Counted from the stretch's first letter, positions 1 through 9,131 are shown. The stretch is DNA of 64,000 bases from Microbacteriaceae bacterium (GCA_025463545.1 JAODAR010000010.1:1-64000), one strand, 5' to 3'. The notes: generated from the letters alone by a model not told the origin. Numbers and translations are program-made.

Positions 1-1687
1 GGGAGCCCGCGTTGGGCTGGATCGACACGGCGTCGTAGCCGGTGACCTCGGCCAGCCAGCCCTCCAGCTCCTTGATCAGCTCGATGTAGCCCCTGGCCTG
101 GTCCTCGGGAGCGTAGGGGTGCAGCCCGGCGAACTCCGGCCAGGTGATCGGCTCCATCTCGGTGGTCGCGTTGAGCTTCATGGTGCAGGAGCCCAGCGGG
201 ATCTTCGAGCGGTCGAGCGCGATGTCCTTGTCCTGGAGCTTGCGCAGGTAACGCAGCAGCGCCGTCTCGGAGCGGTGGCTGTGGAAGACCGGGTGGGTCA
301 GGTAGTCGCTCACGCGCACCAGGGCGGTGGGCAGCGCGTCGTGCGCGGTGGAGTCGAGGTCGGCCAGGACCGCGCCGTTGACCTCGAAGGCCGCCAGGAC
401 CTGCTCCAGGTGGATGAGCTCGGTCTTCTCGTCGCAGGTGATGCCCACGTGGTCGGCGTCGGCCAGGCGCAGGTTGATCCCGTTGTCGCGGGCCGCGGCG
501 ACGATCTCGGCCGCGCGGCCCGGAACCCTGGCCAGCACGGTGTCGAAGAAGGTGTCGTGCACGACCTCGACGCCGCCCTGGCGGAGGCCCTCGGCGAGCA
601 CGACGGCGTGCCGGTGGGCGCGGCGGCCGATCCGGCGCAGCCCCTCGGGGCCGTGGTAGACGGCGTACATGCCCGCGATCACGGCGAGCAGCACCTGCGC
701 GGTGCAGATGTTGCTGGTCGCCTTCTCCCTGCGGATGTGCTGCTCACGGGTCTGCAGCGCGAGCCGGTAGGCGGGGCGCCTGTCGGCGTCCTGGGAGACT
801 CCGACCAGGCGGCCGGGCATCTGGCGCTGCAGTCCCTCGCGAACCGCCATGTAGGCCGCGTGGGGGCCGCCGAAGCCGAGCGGGACGCCGAAGCGCTGCG
901 AGGAGCCGATCGAGATGTCGGCGCCGAGCTCGCCGGGCGCGGCGAGCATGGTGAGGGCGAGCAGGTCGGCGGCGGCGACCATCTGGGCGCCGCGCGCGTG
1001 GGCGGCGTCGGCGATGGCGCGGAAGTCCCTGACCCGGCCGCTGGCGCCCGGATACTGGACGAGCACGCCGAAGCACTCGGGGAGCTCGCCGGTGAAGTCA
1101 CTCTCGACCAGCTCGATGCCGATCGGCTCGGCCCTGGTCCGCAGCACCGCCTTGGTCTGCGGCAGCGCGTCGGCGTCGACCACGAACACGTTCGCGGCGC
1201 CGCGGCTCGCGCGGCGGGCCAGGGTCATGGCCTCGGCCGCGGCGGTGGCCTCGTCCAGCAGGGAGGCGCCGGCGACGTCGAGCGCGGTCAGGTCGGAGAT
1301 GACCGTCTGGAAGTTGATCAGGGCCTCCAGCCGGCCCTGGGAGATCTCCGGCTGGTAGGGCGTGTACGCGGTGTACCAGCTCGGGTTCTCCAGCACATTC
1401 CGCTTGATCACGGCCGGGGTGATGGTGTCGTAATAGCCAAGCCCGATCATCGACCGCTTCACCGTGTTGCGGGCGGCGTGGGAGCGGAGCTCCGTGATGG
1501 CTTCGCGTTCTGTTGCAGCCGGCGGCAGAACGCTGTCGTCGGAGGCCCGGAACCGGTCGACGTGGATGGACGGCGGGATGGCCGCGTCCACGAGCGCCTC
1601 AAGCGAGCCGTAGCCGACGGCCTGAAGCATGCGGGACTGGGCGTCCGCATCCGTTCCGATGTGACGCTGGGTGAAGGGTACTGGCAT
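1..1687 (-). CDS. gcvP: Glycine dehydrogenase (decarboxylating), P protein, C-terminal part outside window
   Basis: PLP-dependent P protein of the glycine cleavage system; it decarboxylates glycine and passes the aminomethyl group to lipoyl-GcvH. 562 codons are visible from the ATG at 1687 ([13 protein letters not shown]), and the reading frame stays open to the window edge. The N-terminal half has the usual P-protein blocks: RHIG near the start, [31 protein letters not shown], and [17 protein letters not shown]. It then enters the second half with [10 protein letters not shown] and stops at QPNAGS, before the PLP-lysine region. The protein is normally about 950 residues, so about 40 percent is missing only because of the window edge. 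The start lies 29 bp after the gcvH stop, so it is the third gene of gcvT-gcvH-gcvP. Confidence 0.97.
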   Translation of the reverse strand, partial: MPVPFTQRHIGTDADAQSRMLQAVGYGSLEALVDAAIPPSIHVDRFRASDDSVLPPAATEREAITELRSHAARNTVKRSMIGLGYYDTITPAVIKRNVLENPSWYTAYTPYQPEISQGRLEALINFQTVISDLTALDVAGASLLDEATAAAEAMTLARRASRGAANVFVVDADALPQTKAVLRTRAEPIGIELVESDFTGELPECFGVLVQYPGASGRVRDFRAIADAAHARGAQMVAAADLLALTMLAAPGELGADISIGSSQRFGVPLGFGGPHAAYMAVREGLQRQMPGRLVGVSQDADRRPAYRLALQTREQHIRREKATSNICTAQVLLAVIAGMYAVYHGPEGLRRIGRRAHRHAVVLAEGLRQGGVEVVHDTFFDTVLARVPGRAAEIVAAARDNGINLRLADADHVGITCDEKTELIHLEQVLAAFEVNGAVLADLDSTAHDALPTALVRVSDYLTHPVFHSHRSETALLRYLRKLQDKDIALDRSKIPLGSCTMKLNATTEMEPITWPEFAGLHPYAPEDQARGYIELIKELEGWLAEVTGYDAVSIQPNAGS

Positions 1688-1716
1688 GTGCGGGAGAACC
1701 GGTTTCTGTTGTGCCG

Positions 1717-2088
1717 CTACTCGCCGACGAGGGCGGAGTACTCGGCGTAGCTCAGGAGGGTGGGCAGTTCGCTGAAGGACACCTTGATCAACCAGCCCGC
1801 GCCGAAGGGGTCGCTGTTGACGAGTTCCGGGCTGTCGACGACGGCGTCGTTGGTTTCCCTGACGGTGCCGTCGACCGGCGCGAAGAGTTCACCGACCGAC
1901 TTCGTGGATTCGATCTCCCCGACCACGGTGCCGCCTGCGACAGTGGAGCCGACCGCCGGGAGCTCCACGAAGACCACGTCGCCGAGCTTCTCGGCGGCGT
2001 AAGCGGTGATGCCGACGGTGGCGATGTCGCCCTCCACCAGCAACCACTCGTGCTCTGCGGTGTACTGCAGTTCGGTCTTGTCTGCCAT
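1717..2088 (-). CDS. gcvH: Glycine cleavage system H protein
   Basis: Small lipoyl carrier (123 residues, the usual family length) that shuttles the aminomethyl group between P, T and L proteins. The lipoylation site is Lys63 in [11 protein letters not shown], at the expected place (K64 in E. coli). N-terminal [10 protein letters not shown] and the block GDVVFVELP are typical. The gene lies 81 bp after gcvT and 29 bp before gcvP in one minus-strand operon, so it should share control by the upstream glycine riboswitch. Confidence 0.97.
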   Translation of the reverse strand: MADKTELQYTAEHEWLLVEGDIATVGITAYAAEKLGDVVFVELPAVGSTVAGGTVVGEIESTKSVGELFAPVDGTVRETNDAVVDSPELVNSDPFGAGWLIKVSFSELPTLLSYAEYSALVGE

Positions 2089-2169
2089 GGGTTTCCTCCG
2101 TGATGGGTGAATCGAGAACGGGTGAATCGAAAACGGATGCGAGCTGCGGCCGGGGTCGACCGGCTCGAC

Positions 2170-3318
2170 CTACTTGGGCCGCTGGTAGAACGGCAGCGCG
2201 GTTACGGTCGCGGGAATCCGCGTGCCTCGCACGTCGATGTAGACCTCGGTGCCCGGGCGGGCCAGGCGCGGGGCGACGTAGGCCATCGCGATGGGGTGAC
2301 CGAGCGTCGGCGACAGCGCGCCGCTGGTGATCTCGCCCACGGCCACCGTGGCATCCGCGGTGTCAGCGCTCTCAAAAAGCTCGTAGCCGGCACGTCCCGC
2401 GCGTTTGCCGGTGCCCGCGAGCCCGACAAGCACCCGGGCATCGGCGCTGGGGCCTTCCTCACTGGCGGCACGACCGATGAAGTCGGTGTCCTTGGCGAGG
2501 TTGACCACCCGGCCGAGGCCCGCCTGTGCCGGGAATGTGTCGGTGGTGAGCTCGTGCCCGTAGAGCGGCATGCCGGCCTCAAGACGCAGCGTGTCGCGGC
2601 TGGCGAGACCGGCGGGGACCAGGCCGAACGCAGTGCCCGCGGTGGCGAGTGCGTTCCAGAGCCGCAGCGCGGCATCCGTCTGGACGTACAGTTCGAAGCC
2701 GTCCTCGCCGGTGTAACCGGTGCGCGCGACGAGCAGCGGCAGACCCTCGAAGACGCCGTCGGTGGCTCGGTAGTACTTGAGTTGGTCGAGCGGGGTGCCG
2801 AGTTCGGTGATGCCGTCCGTGGCCTCGACGATCGAGCGCGCGACCGGGCCCTGCACCGCGATCAGCGCGTAGTCGTCGCTGCGGTCTTCGACTGTGACGT
2901 CGAAGCGGGCGGCGCGAGCGGTAAACGACTCGAACGCCGGGTCACGGTTGCCGGCGTTGGCGACCACGAGGAAACTCTGCTCACCGAGGCGGTAGACGAC
3001 GACATCGTCGATGATGCCGCCGGCCTCGTTCAGCAGGAGGCTGTACTTGGCCTGCCACAGGTCGATCGCCGAAAGCCTGCCGGCGAGCGCGTAGTCGAGA
3101 AAGGCCCCGGCGTCGGAGCCGGACACCAGGATCTCGGCCATGTGCGAGAGGTCGAACAGCCCGGCCGTCGTGCGCACGGCGTGGTGCTCCGCGAGGTCGC
3201 TCGAGTAGCGCACGGGCATCTGCCAGCCGGCGAAGTCGGTGAAGCTGGCGCCTGCGTCGACGTGTACCTGGTGCAGCGGTGAGAATCGTTCGGTCGTGCT
3301 GTCGGTAACCGAGGTCAT
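2170..3318 (-). CDS. gcvT: Glycine cleavage system T protein (aminomethyltransferase)
   Basis: Folate-dependent T protein that releases ammonia from the aminomethyl-lipoyl arm and makes 5,10-methylene-THF. The protein is 382 residues from the ATG at 3318 (MTSVTDSTTERFSPLHQVH). That start is preferred because a CGGAGA ribosome-binding site precedes it; the same frame stays open upstream to 3444, but that part overlaps the second riboswitch aptamer and is not coding. Typical blocks are FTDFAGWQMPVRY, GLFDLSHMAEI, DDVVVYRLGE, ARTGYTGEDGFELYV and the C-terminal PFYQRPK. It is the first gene of the gcv operon. Confidence 0.96.
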   Translation of the reverse strand: MTSVTDSTTERFSPLHQVHVDAGASFTDFAGWQMPVRYSSDLAEHHAVRTTAGLFDLSHMAEILVSGSDAGAFLDYALAGRLSAIDLWQAKYSLLLNEAGGIIDDVVVYRLGEQSFLVVANAGNRDPAFESFTARAARFDVTVEDRSDDYALIAVQGPVARSIVEATDGITELGTPLDQLKYYRATDGVFEGLPLLVARTGYTGEDGFELYVQTDAALRLWNALATAGTAFGLVPAGLASRDTLRLEAGMPLYGHELTTDTFPAQAGLGRVVNLAKDTDFIGRAASEEGPSADARVLVGLAGTGKRAGRAGYELFESADTADATVAVGEITSGALSPTLGHPIAMAYVAPRLARPGTEVYIDVRGTRIPATVTALPFYQRPK

Positions 3319-3385
3319 GAGTTCTCCGGGTCGTCGCCGAGCGGATGCCGGACGAGAGTATTCAGGCTCGCTTGAGCCCCTGGGA

Positions 3386-3572
3386 ACTCCCCCTCTGTCG
3401 TCAGGCCTGAGAGCTTCGTCGCGGTGTGGGGCGACTTTCACCATGGGCGGGACCTCGTGTGCGATCCGCTTTTCAGAGTGGCCAGTTCGATGCGGTACGC
3501 GTACCTGAGAGATTGTCGGGGAGGATTGCTCCTTCGGTGCCGGTTCGTCGTGACGACCGGCTCTCCCGCATC
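3386..3572 (-). promoter_or_regulatory. Tandem glycine riboswitch upstream of gcvT
   Basis: Read on the minus strand, this leader has the two-aptamer glycine riboswitch pattern. Aptamer 1 starts near 3572 with GCGGGAGAGCC, followed by ACCGAAGGAGCAA (3526-3538), ATCTCTCAGGTA (3502-3513) and ACTCTGAAAAGC. Aptamer 2 follows with CCATGGTGAAAGTC, GAAGCTCTCAGGC and GACAGAGGGGGAG, ending about 68 bp before the gcvT ATG. The class is known to turn on gcv operons when glycine is high. The exact ends are approximate because no covariance model was run. Confidence 0.93.
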
Positions 3573-3740
3573 GACCTATGTGGCCCGATATTCAGTTGTA
3601 CCTCTTGTTCGGTAACAGCCTACTGCGCCGCCGCCGGCCCCAGGCCCGCGGATCCTAGGAAGTTCAGCCGACCGAGGGTTTACTGAAGGTATTCAGCGCT
3701 GGACATCAGCGGAAGGCCACTACCGAGAGGAGATCGAGAC

Positions 3741-4121
3741 ATGGACATGAGCGTAGTCATCTGGATCATTGTCGGAATCATCGTGATCGTTGCCATCGTT
3801 GCCGCCGTCATCTTCGCGTCGCGGCGACGCACAGGAGCCCGCGTGGAGGCGAAGCGGCGTGAGGCCGAGGAACTCCGGTCGCAGGCGCAGGAGGCGGACC
3901 TGAAAGCGCGGGAACGCGAGGCAGAAGCGTTGCGCACGCAGGCCGCTGCCAAGCAGGCGCAGGTCGATGCCGAGCGGCTGAGCCGGGAAAGCGCCGAGCA
4001 CCGGGCGAATGCGGACGGCATTCGGAGTGAGTCTGCCGAGCACCTCCGGCGGGCGGACGAGATGGACCCCGACGCGAACACCCGGCCCAGCGGAACGAAA
4101 AGTGACGGAACTCAGGGCTGA
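3741..4121 (+). CDS. Small membrane-anchored coiled-coil protein
   Basis: 126 residues. An N-terminal transmembrane helix (about residues 5-27, VVIWIIVGIIVIVAIVAAVI) is followed by a charged, Ala/Glu/Arg-rich segment (about 35-110) with heptad-like spacing, predicted to be a long cytoplasmic coiled coil, and a polar tail. An AGGAGA ribosome-binding site precedes the ATG at 3741; a second ATG two codons on (3747) is equally possible. I do not recognise a named family. Similar short TM-plus-coil proteins are common in Microbacteriaceae, and the function is unknown. It is transcribed divergently from the gcv operon. Confidence 0.75.
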   Translation: MDMSVVIWIIVGIIVIVAIVAAVIFASRRRTGARVEAKRREAEELRSQAQEADLKAREREAEALRTQAAAKQAQVDAERLSRESAEHRANADGIRSESAEHLRRADEMDPDANTRPSGTKSDGTQG

Positions 4122-4192
4122 CGAAAAGACCGCGAGCACCTGCCTATTCAGCCCGCACCTGTTCACACACAGGCGCCGTCCCCGACCGGGCG

Positions 4193-4618
4193 TCAGGCAG
4201 GCTCAGTCTCCTCCGCGACGACGGCGGGTCCGCTCCTGCTGAGCGAACGTGCAGCGGTTTCAGCCAGGCCCGCCACGGCGAACGCGACGATTCCGTGCAC
4301 GATCCCGACCCAGGCGATTCCGAATGACGCATACGCCAGGGCGACCTGGACGACGACCGCCAGGATCAGCCACCCGGCCCATGTGATGCCGTCCCGCATG
4401 ATCAGAGCAATGACGAGGAGCACCACGGCGAGCACTGGGATCACGTATTGCCCGATCACGGCGTGTACGTCGAAGCCGAGCACTTCGGTGTCCTCGGTCA
4501 CACTGGTTCCCCGGTCCAGATACTGGCCCAGTGTGAACACGCCCCAAGCGATGACGGCCGCCTGGACGACGACCAGCGCAGCAATGATGTGGCAGATGAT
4601 CTGGTAGGTCCGACGCAT
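4193..4618 (-). CDS. Small four-helix membrane protein (DUF6220-like)
   Basis: 141 residues from the ATG at 4618 (MRRTYQIICH). Four hydrophobic segments are visible (about 7-28, 53-75, 80-102 and 104-122) with short loops and a polar C-terminal tail. The size and helix pattern resemble DUF6220 proteins, but this is from memory of the pattern and not certain. An upstream in-frame start at 4648 is possible; 4618 starts directly at the basic end of the first helix. It converges with the coiled-coil gene to its left. No function can be assigned. Confidence 0.65.
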   Translation of the reverse strand: MRRTYQIICHIIAALVVVQAAVIAWGVFTLGQYLDRGTSVTEDTEVLGFDVHAVIGQYVIPVLAVVLLVIALIMRDGITWAGWLILAVVVQVALAYASFGIAWVGIVHGIVAFAVAGLAETAARSLSRSGPAVVAEETEPA

Positions 4619-4701
4619 TGCGCACTCCGATCGATCGAGCCCCACCAACGTGACTTGTCAGCAGTATGGCGCTCAGGGTACGCCCGGCTGAACGGAGTGG
4701 T

Positions 4702-4735
4702 CAACGCTGACCGGGCAACGCTGACCGGGCAACGC
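4702..4735. repeat. 14-bp tandem repeat, 2.4 copies
   Basis: The unit CAACGCTGACCGGG is present at 4702-4715 and 4716-4729, with a further partial copy to 4735. It lies in the gap before the hydrolase gene starting at 4774. Confidence 0.9.
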
Positions 4736-4773
4736 GCGAACGATCAGCGTCAATGCCTTGATAGCTTCAAAGA

Positions 4774-5424
4774 ATGGAACTCACCGCGCCAACGTCGCTC
4801 GGAGCGGGGCGCTTGACCGTGGATCAGGCATCCGCTGCCTCGGCCGTACTCTGGCTGGGGCACGGTGCCGGCGGAGGAATCGAAGCGCGTGACCTGGTCG
4901 CACTGGCTGCCGCCCTCCCCCGGCACGGCATCACAGTCGTGCGGCACGAGCAGCCCTGGCGGGTCGCCGGTAAGAAGCTGGCGCCTCGGCCGGCCGCACT
5001 GGATGCCGCCTGGCTTGAAACGGCGCCGCTCGTGGCAGACCTGGCAGGAGGGCTCCCACTCCTCGTCGGCGGCCGGAGTGCCGGAGCCCGCGTTGCCTGC
5101 AGGACAGCCGATGCCGTGGCCGCGGTCGGCGTCGTCTGCCTCGCCTTCCCGCTCCATCCGCCCGGTAAGCCCGAAAAGTCTCGGCTGGAGGAGCTGCTGC
5201 TGCCTGCTGCGCCGGTGCTGGTTGTCCAGGGCGAGCGCGACACGTTCGGAAGCGCGGCGTCGGTGGCCTCAGCGACCGCCGGACGGGCCGGCATCCGCGT
5301 GGTCATGGTTCCCGGTGCCGATCACGGCCTGGCCGTACTGAAGTCGTCGCCGCTTGGCCCGGAGAGCACGGCCGCGCTCCTCGCCGGCACCGTCCTCGGG
5401 TTCGTCGGCGAGGTCATCCGCTAG
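4774..5424 (+). CDS. Alpha/beta hydrolase, KANL3/Tex30-like
   Basis: 216 residues with an alpha/beta-hydrolase layout: the oxyanion-hole loop GHGAGGG near residue 30, the nucleophile elbow GGRSAG with Ser as likely nucleophile, the late strand APVLVVQGERDTFG carrying the likely acid, and the catalytic His in GADHGLAV. This set and the short length match the KANL3/Tex30 (dienelactone-hydrolase-like) family of predicted cytosolic hydrolases. The substrate is unknown. Start is the ATG at 4774 (MELTAPTSLGAG). It stands alone, with a decayed channel gene downstream. Confidence 0.85.
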   Translation: MELTAPTSLGAGRLTVDQASAASAVLWLGHGAGGGIEARDLVALAAALPRHGITVVRHEQPWRVAGKKLAPRPAALDAAWLETAPLVADLAGGLPLLVGGRSAGARVACRTADAVAAVGVVCLAFPLHPPGKPEKSRLEELLLPAAPVLVVQGERDTFGSAASVASATAGRAGIRVVMVPGADHGLAVLKSSPLGPESTAALLAGTVLGFVGEVIR

Positions 5425-5478
5425 TTCAGCCCCGTCGTATCGCATGACTCCGTGCACGGTCGGTGACCTGAGTGACGT

Positions 5479-5713
5479 ATGAGCATGGCGGGCACCCCGG
5501 AGGCGTTGAACGAGGCAGTACGAGCAATCGACCTTGCCGGCGCACTGGCGAATGCAGTTCTCGGCGGAATCGCAGCGCGCGGCCCGGCTCGACCTTGTCG
5601 GCTTCATGGTGCTGGCTATGTTGTCGGGCCTGGGCGGCGGCATGATCCGCGACACCCTGTTGCAGCGGGGCACGCCCGTTGCCCTGCGGTGGCGTCTCCC
5701 GTGGCGATACTGA
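5479..5713 (+). pseudogene. Frameshifted and truncated TRIC/UPF0126-type membrane channel gene
   Basis: The first frame from 5479 gives MSMAGTPEALNEAVRAIDLAGALANAVLGGIAAR. Near 5575-5580 the homology moves to another frame, which reads AARLDLVGFMVLAMLSGLGG then MIRDTLLQRGTPVAL, the first repeat of TRIC (UPF0126, YicG-like) cation-channel proteins. This frame ends at a TGA at 5711-5713 after about 75 residues, whereas the family is about 200-220 residues with seven helices. The rest up to 5854 has no clear TRIC sequence, apart from a weak GRWSKLTDAVTG-like remnant in the first frame. I infer a dead gene with one frameshift and loss of its 3' two thirds. Confidence 0.75.
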
Positions 5714-5854
5714 GCGGCGCCAGGCTCTCCTTGCTGGCGCGGCGATACGGGTGGATACTGCCCTCAGCAATAGATCCGCGCGGACTGAAACCATGGACTG
5801 GATGGTGGGGGCGCTGGTCGAAGTTGACCGATGCCGTCACCGGGAGACGGAAAG

Positions 5855-7126
5855 ATGACTCCATCAGGTGACAACAGCACGCCCGAGCGAGTTCTTGCGG
5901 CACAGCCCGGGATAAAGGACTGGCAGGACGACTTCTACAGGACGCTCCACCAGCATCCCGAACTGGGTCACCAGGAGGTTGAAACGGCTGTGGCCGTGGC
6001 GGAGGCGTTGCGCAGCTACGGGTACGACGTTCACGAGAAGATCGGCACGACGGGGGTGGTCGGAATCCTGAAGAACGGCGACGGACCGGTCGTACTGATG
6101 CGGGCAGACATGGACGCGCTGCCCATCGCCGAGGCGACCGGCCTGCCGTATGCGAGCACCGTTCACGCGACCGATGGCGACGGCAACGACGTGCCGGTGA
6201 TGCACGCGTGCGGGCACGACGCGCACGTGGCGTGCCTGCTCGCCGCGGCACGCTTGATGGCTGGGGAGACGGAAGCCTGGCATGGCACCTACATCGCACT
6301 GTTCCAGCCGGCGGAGGAACTCGCCGACGGTGCCGACGTGATGCTCAAGGGTGGACTGGAGAAGCTGATCCCCCGGCCGGATGTCGCGCTCGCCCAGCAC
6401 GTTCTGCCATTCCCCGCGGGACGGGTGGGCGCGCGGCCGGGCGCGTTCCTCTCCAGTGGTGACAGCATGCGCATCACGGTGTGGGGCCGTGGCAGCCACG
6501 GATCGATGCCGCAGCTTTCCGTCGATCCGGTGGTGCTCGCGTCGATGATCGTCGTCCGGCTTCAGTCGATCGTCGCCCGTGAGGTCGCGCCCGGGGAGTT
6601 CGCTGTGCTGACGGTCGGGCGCATCGCGGCGGGGTCGAAGAGCAACATCATCTCCGACCACGCGGTGCTCGAGCTGAACATCCGCACGTTCGGCGAGACG
6701 ACCCGCACCTTGATCGTCGACGCCATCCACCGCATCGTTGAGGGGGAATGCGCGGCCTCGAATTCGCCCCAGCCGCCGACCTTCGACCTGTACGACCATT
6801 ACCCGGTCACCGACAACAACCCGGCTGCCGCGGCCACCGTTGCCGACGCCTTCCAGGCCCACTTCGGCGATCGGGCGTTCGTCATCGACCGACAGTCGGC
6901 CAGCGAGGACTTCAGTGAGATTCCCGACGCCCTCGGGGTGCCGTATTTGTACTGGGGCGTGGGTTGTATCGACCAGGAAACCTACGCGAAAGCCGAGGCG
7001 GCCGGCACCGTCTCCACGGACATCCCCGCCAATCACTCGCCGAAGTTCGCTCCCGTGATCGAGCCCACGCTCGAGACGGGCACGGCAGCAGCCGTCGTGG
7101 CCGCGCTCGCCTGGCTCGGCACCTAG
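5855..7126 (+). CDS. M20 family amidohydrolase (hippurate hydrolase-like)
   Basis: 423 residues from the ATG at 5855 (MTPSGDNSTPERV), preceded by the purine-rich GGGAGACGG. Zinc-peptidase M20D features are visible: LHQHPELGHQEVET near residue 30, DMDALPI, MHACGHDAHVA (metal-binding Cys/His), FQPAEE (catalytic Glu), then GRGSHGSMP at the start of the dimerisation domain and the C-terminal SASEDFSEIP. Such enzymes hydrolyse N-acyl amino acids or amides in the cytoplasm. The natural substrate cannot be read from the sequence. An in-frame ATG at 5831 would add eight residues but lies in decayed DNA. Confidence 0.93.
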   Translation: MTPSGDNSTPERVLAAQPGIKDWQDDFYRTLHQHPELGHQEVETAVAVAEALRSYGYDVHEKIGTTGVVGILKNGDGPVVLMRADMDALPIAEATGLPYASTVHATDGDGNDVPVMHACGHDAHVACLLAAARLMAGETEAWHGTYIALFQPAEELADGADVMLKGGLEKLIPRPDVALAQHVLPFPAGRVGARPGAFLSSGDSMRITVWGRGSHGSMPQLSVDPVVLASMIVVRLQSIVAREVAPGEFAVLTVGRIAAGSKSNIISDHAVLELNIRTFGETTRTLIVDAIHRIVEGECAASNSPQPPTFDLYDHYPVTDNNPAAAATVADAFQAHFGDRAFVIDRQSASEDFSEIPDALGVPYLYWGVGCIDQETYAKAEAAGTVSTDIPANHSPKFAPVIEPTLETGTAAAVVAALAWLGT

Positions 7127-7149
7127 AGATACGCGCGCTTGAGCTGCGC

Positions 7150-7176
7150 CCGGAATGACCGGAATGACCGGAATGA
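7150..7176. repeat. 9-bp tandem repeat, 3 copies
   Basis: CCGGAATGA occurs three times head to tail in the gap between the amidohydrolase and the LigD-type polymerase gene. Confidence 0.95.
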
Positions 7177-7224
7177 CGGTTTCGGGAACTGCCGCGGGAG
7201 AACGGGCGGGGCTATGGTGAGTCC

Positions 7225-8451
7225 GTGAGTCCCACGACGAGCCCGACGGAGGTACTGGAGATCGACGCCCGTGAGGTGCGTATCTCCAACCCTGGCAAAG
7301 TGGTCTTCCCCCAGCCAGGCATCACGAAGCTGGAACTGGTCAGGTATTACCTGGCCCTAGCCGATGGTGCGCTGCGCGGTGTCATCGGGCGGCCCATGGT
7401 GCTGAAGCGCTTCGTGAAGGGCATCGGACAGGAAGCGTTCTTTCAAAAGCGTGCGCCGGAAAAGCGGCCTGAATGGATTGAAACGGTCACGCTGCACTAC
7501 GCGTCAGGCAACTCGGCCGAGGAGGTTGTCGTGCGCGATGCCGCAGCGCTGGCGTGGGTGGTGAACCTGGGATGCATCGACCTGAACCCGCACCCCGTAC
7601 GAGCAGAGGACCTCGACCACCCGGACGAGTTGCGGGTGGACCTTGATCCCATGCCGGGCGTTGAGTGGCGGCAGATCGTCGACGTCGCAATGATCGCCCG
7701 GGACGTGCTCACCGACCATGGCCTCGTCGGCTGGCCGAAGACCTCGGGTTCGCGAGGTATCCACATCTACGCTCGGATCGAACCACGCTGGGACTACCAC
7801 GAGGTCCGGCTCGCCGCCGAAACTCTCGCACGGGAGGTGGAACGACGTGCGCCCGGCCTGGCAACCGCGAAATGGTGGAAGGAGGAGCGAGGCGAAAGCG
7901 TGTTCGTCGACTTCAATCAGAACGCCAAGGACCGTACCGTCGCGTCGGCATACTCGGTGCGCCCGCTGCCGGATGCCCGCGTGTCCACGCCGCTCGACTG
8001 GGCTGAGGTGCCGAGATGCCGGCCGGAGGAATTCACAGTGCGCTCGGTGATCGCGCGGCTTGCGGAACGCGGCGACCCGGCATCCGGAATCGACGGCGCC
8101 GTTGGGAGCCTGGACGCGCTGCTCGCACTGGCCAGGGAACTCGGCCCGGCCGAGAAACCACCCAAAGCCGCCGACGGGTCGGGCAGGCGCGCGTCGACGA
8201 TGCCGCTCATCGAGATCGCCCGCGCCAAGACGAAGCCGGAGGCTCTCGACGGCCTCGAGCGGTGGAAGTCGAAGCATCCAGAGGTTGTGAAGTCCCTCGA
8301 ACCGGCCGACGTGTTGGTCGACGGGATGCGGGGTTCCAGTTCGCTCTGGTACCGGATTCGCGTCAACCTCCAGCACGTGCCCGAAAGTGAGCGACCGGAA
8401 CAGGCGGAACTCGAGATCGACTACGACCCCTGGCCTACTACTCGCCCTTGA
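7225..8451 (+). CDS. LigD-type polymerase (NHEJ primase-polymerase domain), stand-alone
   Basis: 408 residues from a GTG at 7225. It matches the POL domain of LigD: ISNPGKVVFPQPGITKLELVRYY near the N-terminus, RPMVLKRFVKGIGQEAFFQKRAP, the metal-binding DLDPMPG with its two Asp residues, KTSGSRGIHIYARI, and FVDFNQNAKDRTVASAYSVRP. These polymerases fill and extend ends in bacterial non-homologous end joining. No ligase or nuclease domain is attached and no ku gene is in the window, so it is a split-type LigD polymerase. After about residue 300 there is a less conserved C-terminal tail. Its 3' end overlaps the convergent 153-residue gene by 14 bp. Confidence 0.93.
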   Translation: MSPTTSPTEVLEIDAREVRISNPGKVVFPQPGITKLELVRYYLALADGALRGVIGRPMVLKRFVKGIGQEAFFQKRAPEKRPEWIETVTLHYASGNSAEEVVVRDAAALAWVVNLGCIDLNPHPVRAEDLDHPDELRVDLDPMPGVEWRQIVDVAMIARDVLTDHGLVGWPKTSGSRGIHIYARIEPRWDYHEVRLAAETLAREVERRAPGLATAKWWKEERGESVFVDFNQNAKDRTVASAYSVRPLPDARVSTPLDWAEVPRCRPEEFTVRSVIARLAERGDPASGIDGAVGSLDALLALARELGPAEKPPKAADGSGRRASTMPLIEIARAKTKPEALDGLERWKSKHPEVVKSLEPADVLVDGMRGSSSLWYRIRVNLQHVPESERPEQAELEIDYDPWPTTRP

Positions 8452-8899
8452 TCACAAAGTAGGAACCGCGGATGACGCCGGCCAGCTTCGACTTCTGGCG
8501 CGCGAACTTGAAGCGTGCCGCCAGTTCCTCCGGGACCTCCATGCCTTCGGCGAGCTTGAACCCGACGGCGCGCTTCTGCCCGTCCTCAATGCCGTACATC
8601 ACGTTGATCGAAAGCCCGGACTCATAGAACACGTATGCCATCCGAGTACCGTCGACTTCGAAGGCGGTCGCCTCAAGTGGGCGGGAGTCGATGACGATGT
8701 CGCGCTCGTCCTTGAGGATGCGACTCACCCAGTCGAGCACCTCAGGGACTTCGTTCGCAGGGCTGACCGTGAAGGTGTGGTCGTACTTGTTCTTGAAGTA
8801 GCGAGCCTCGTTCGCACGCAACCCGGCGAGGGCCTGAGCCACCGGGGAAGATTCGAGGCCAACGGAAGATACATTCTCGAAGTCGACTGTGTACGACAT
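8438..8899 (-). CDS. Conserved hypothetical protein, 153 residues
   Basis: The start at 8899 (MSYTVDFENVSSVGLESSPV) is chosen because AAGGGGG lies just before it; an in-frame extension to 9022 runs through the ychF-derived repeat and is not believed. The protein is soluble, mixed alpha/beta, without signal or transmembrane segments, with internal blocks FKNKYDHTFTVSP, EVLDWVSRILKDERDIVIDSRPLEATAFE and FARQKSKLAGVIRGSYFVIKGE. I do not recognise a characterised family. It sits just outside the left copy of the ychF-end repeat. Confidence 0.75.
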   Translation of the reverse strand: MSYTVDFENVSSVGLESSPVAQALAGLRANEARYFKNKYDHTFTVSPANEVPEVLDWVSRILKDERDIVIDSRPLEATAFEVDGTRMAYVFYESGLSINVMYGIEDGQKRAVGFKLAEGMEVPEELAARFKFARQKSKLAGVIRGSYFVIKGE

Positions 8900-8987
8900 A
8901 CGGCCCCCTTGATCAGTGACGATGCGACCAACGTTAGCGCGATCTTCCGCCGCACGCGCCCTGAGGTTCCAGACGGGCTTTGACTTC

Positions 8988-9007
8988 ACGTTGAAGCGGA
9001 ACTCCAC
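8988..9007 (-). repeat. Copy A of the ychF 3'-end repeat (possible attachment site)
   Basis: ACGTTGAAGCGGAACTCCAC on the plus strand, identical for 20 of 20 bases to the last coding bases of ychF at 25994-26013 and to copy B at 10141-10160, all in the same orientation. Copy A also shares the preceding C and, after one mismatch, the following ACGT with the ychF copy. Here the ychF stop codon is not preserved. Confidence 0.9.
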
Positions 9008-9131
9008 CACGTAGCGTGGCAAGAAACATGATGGAAGCTCGCGGCAGGGGGACCGTCGAACGTCCGACTCTCAACGAGGTTGAGACCGAGGTCGGGGACT
9101 CCCTGTTGCCGGGCACCCGGGCCGGAGTAGC

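Noticed and set aside
119..1750. Long open frame on the plus strand across gcvP and gcvH
   Set aside because: It is antisense to a clear gcvP frame; the translation is low-complexity Gly/Val/Asp/Arg, the usual shadow of high-GC codon positions.
3319..3444. N-terminal extension of GcvT
   Set aside because: It would translate part of the glycine riboswitch; the ATG at 3318 has its own ribosome-binding site and gives the normal protein.
8900..9022. N-terminal extension of the 153-residue protein reading VVEFRFNV, as if a YchF fusion
   Set aside because: The match is confined to the 20-bp repeat; no other YchF sequence is present and a good start lies at 8899.
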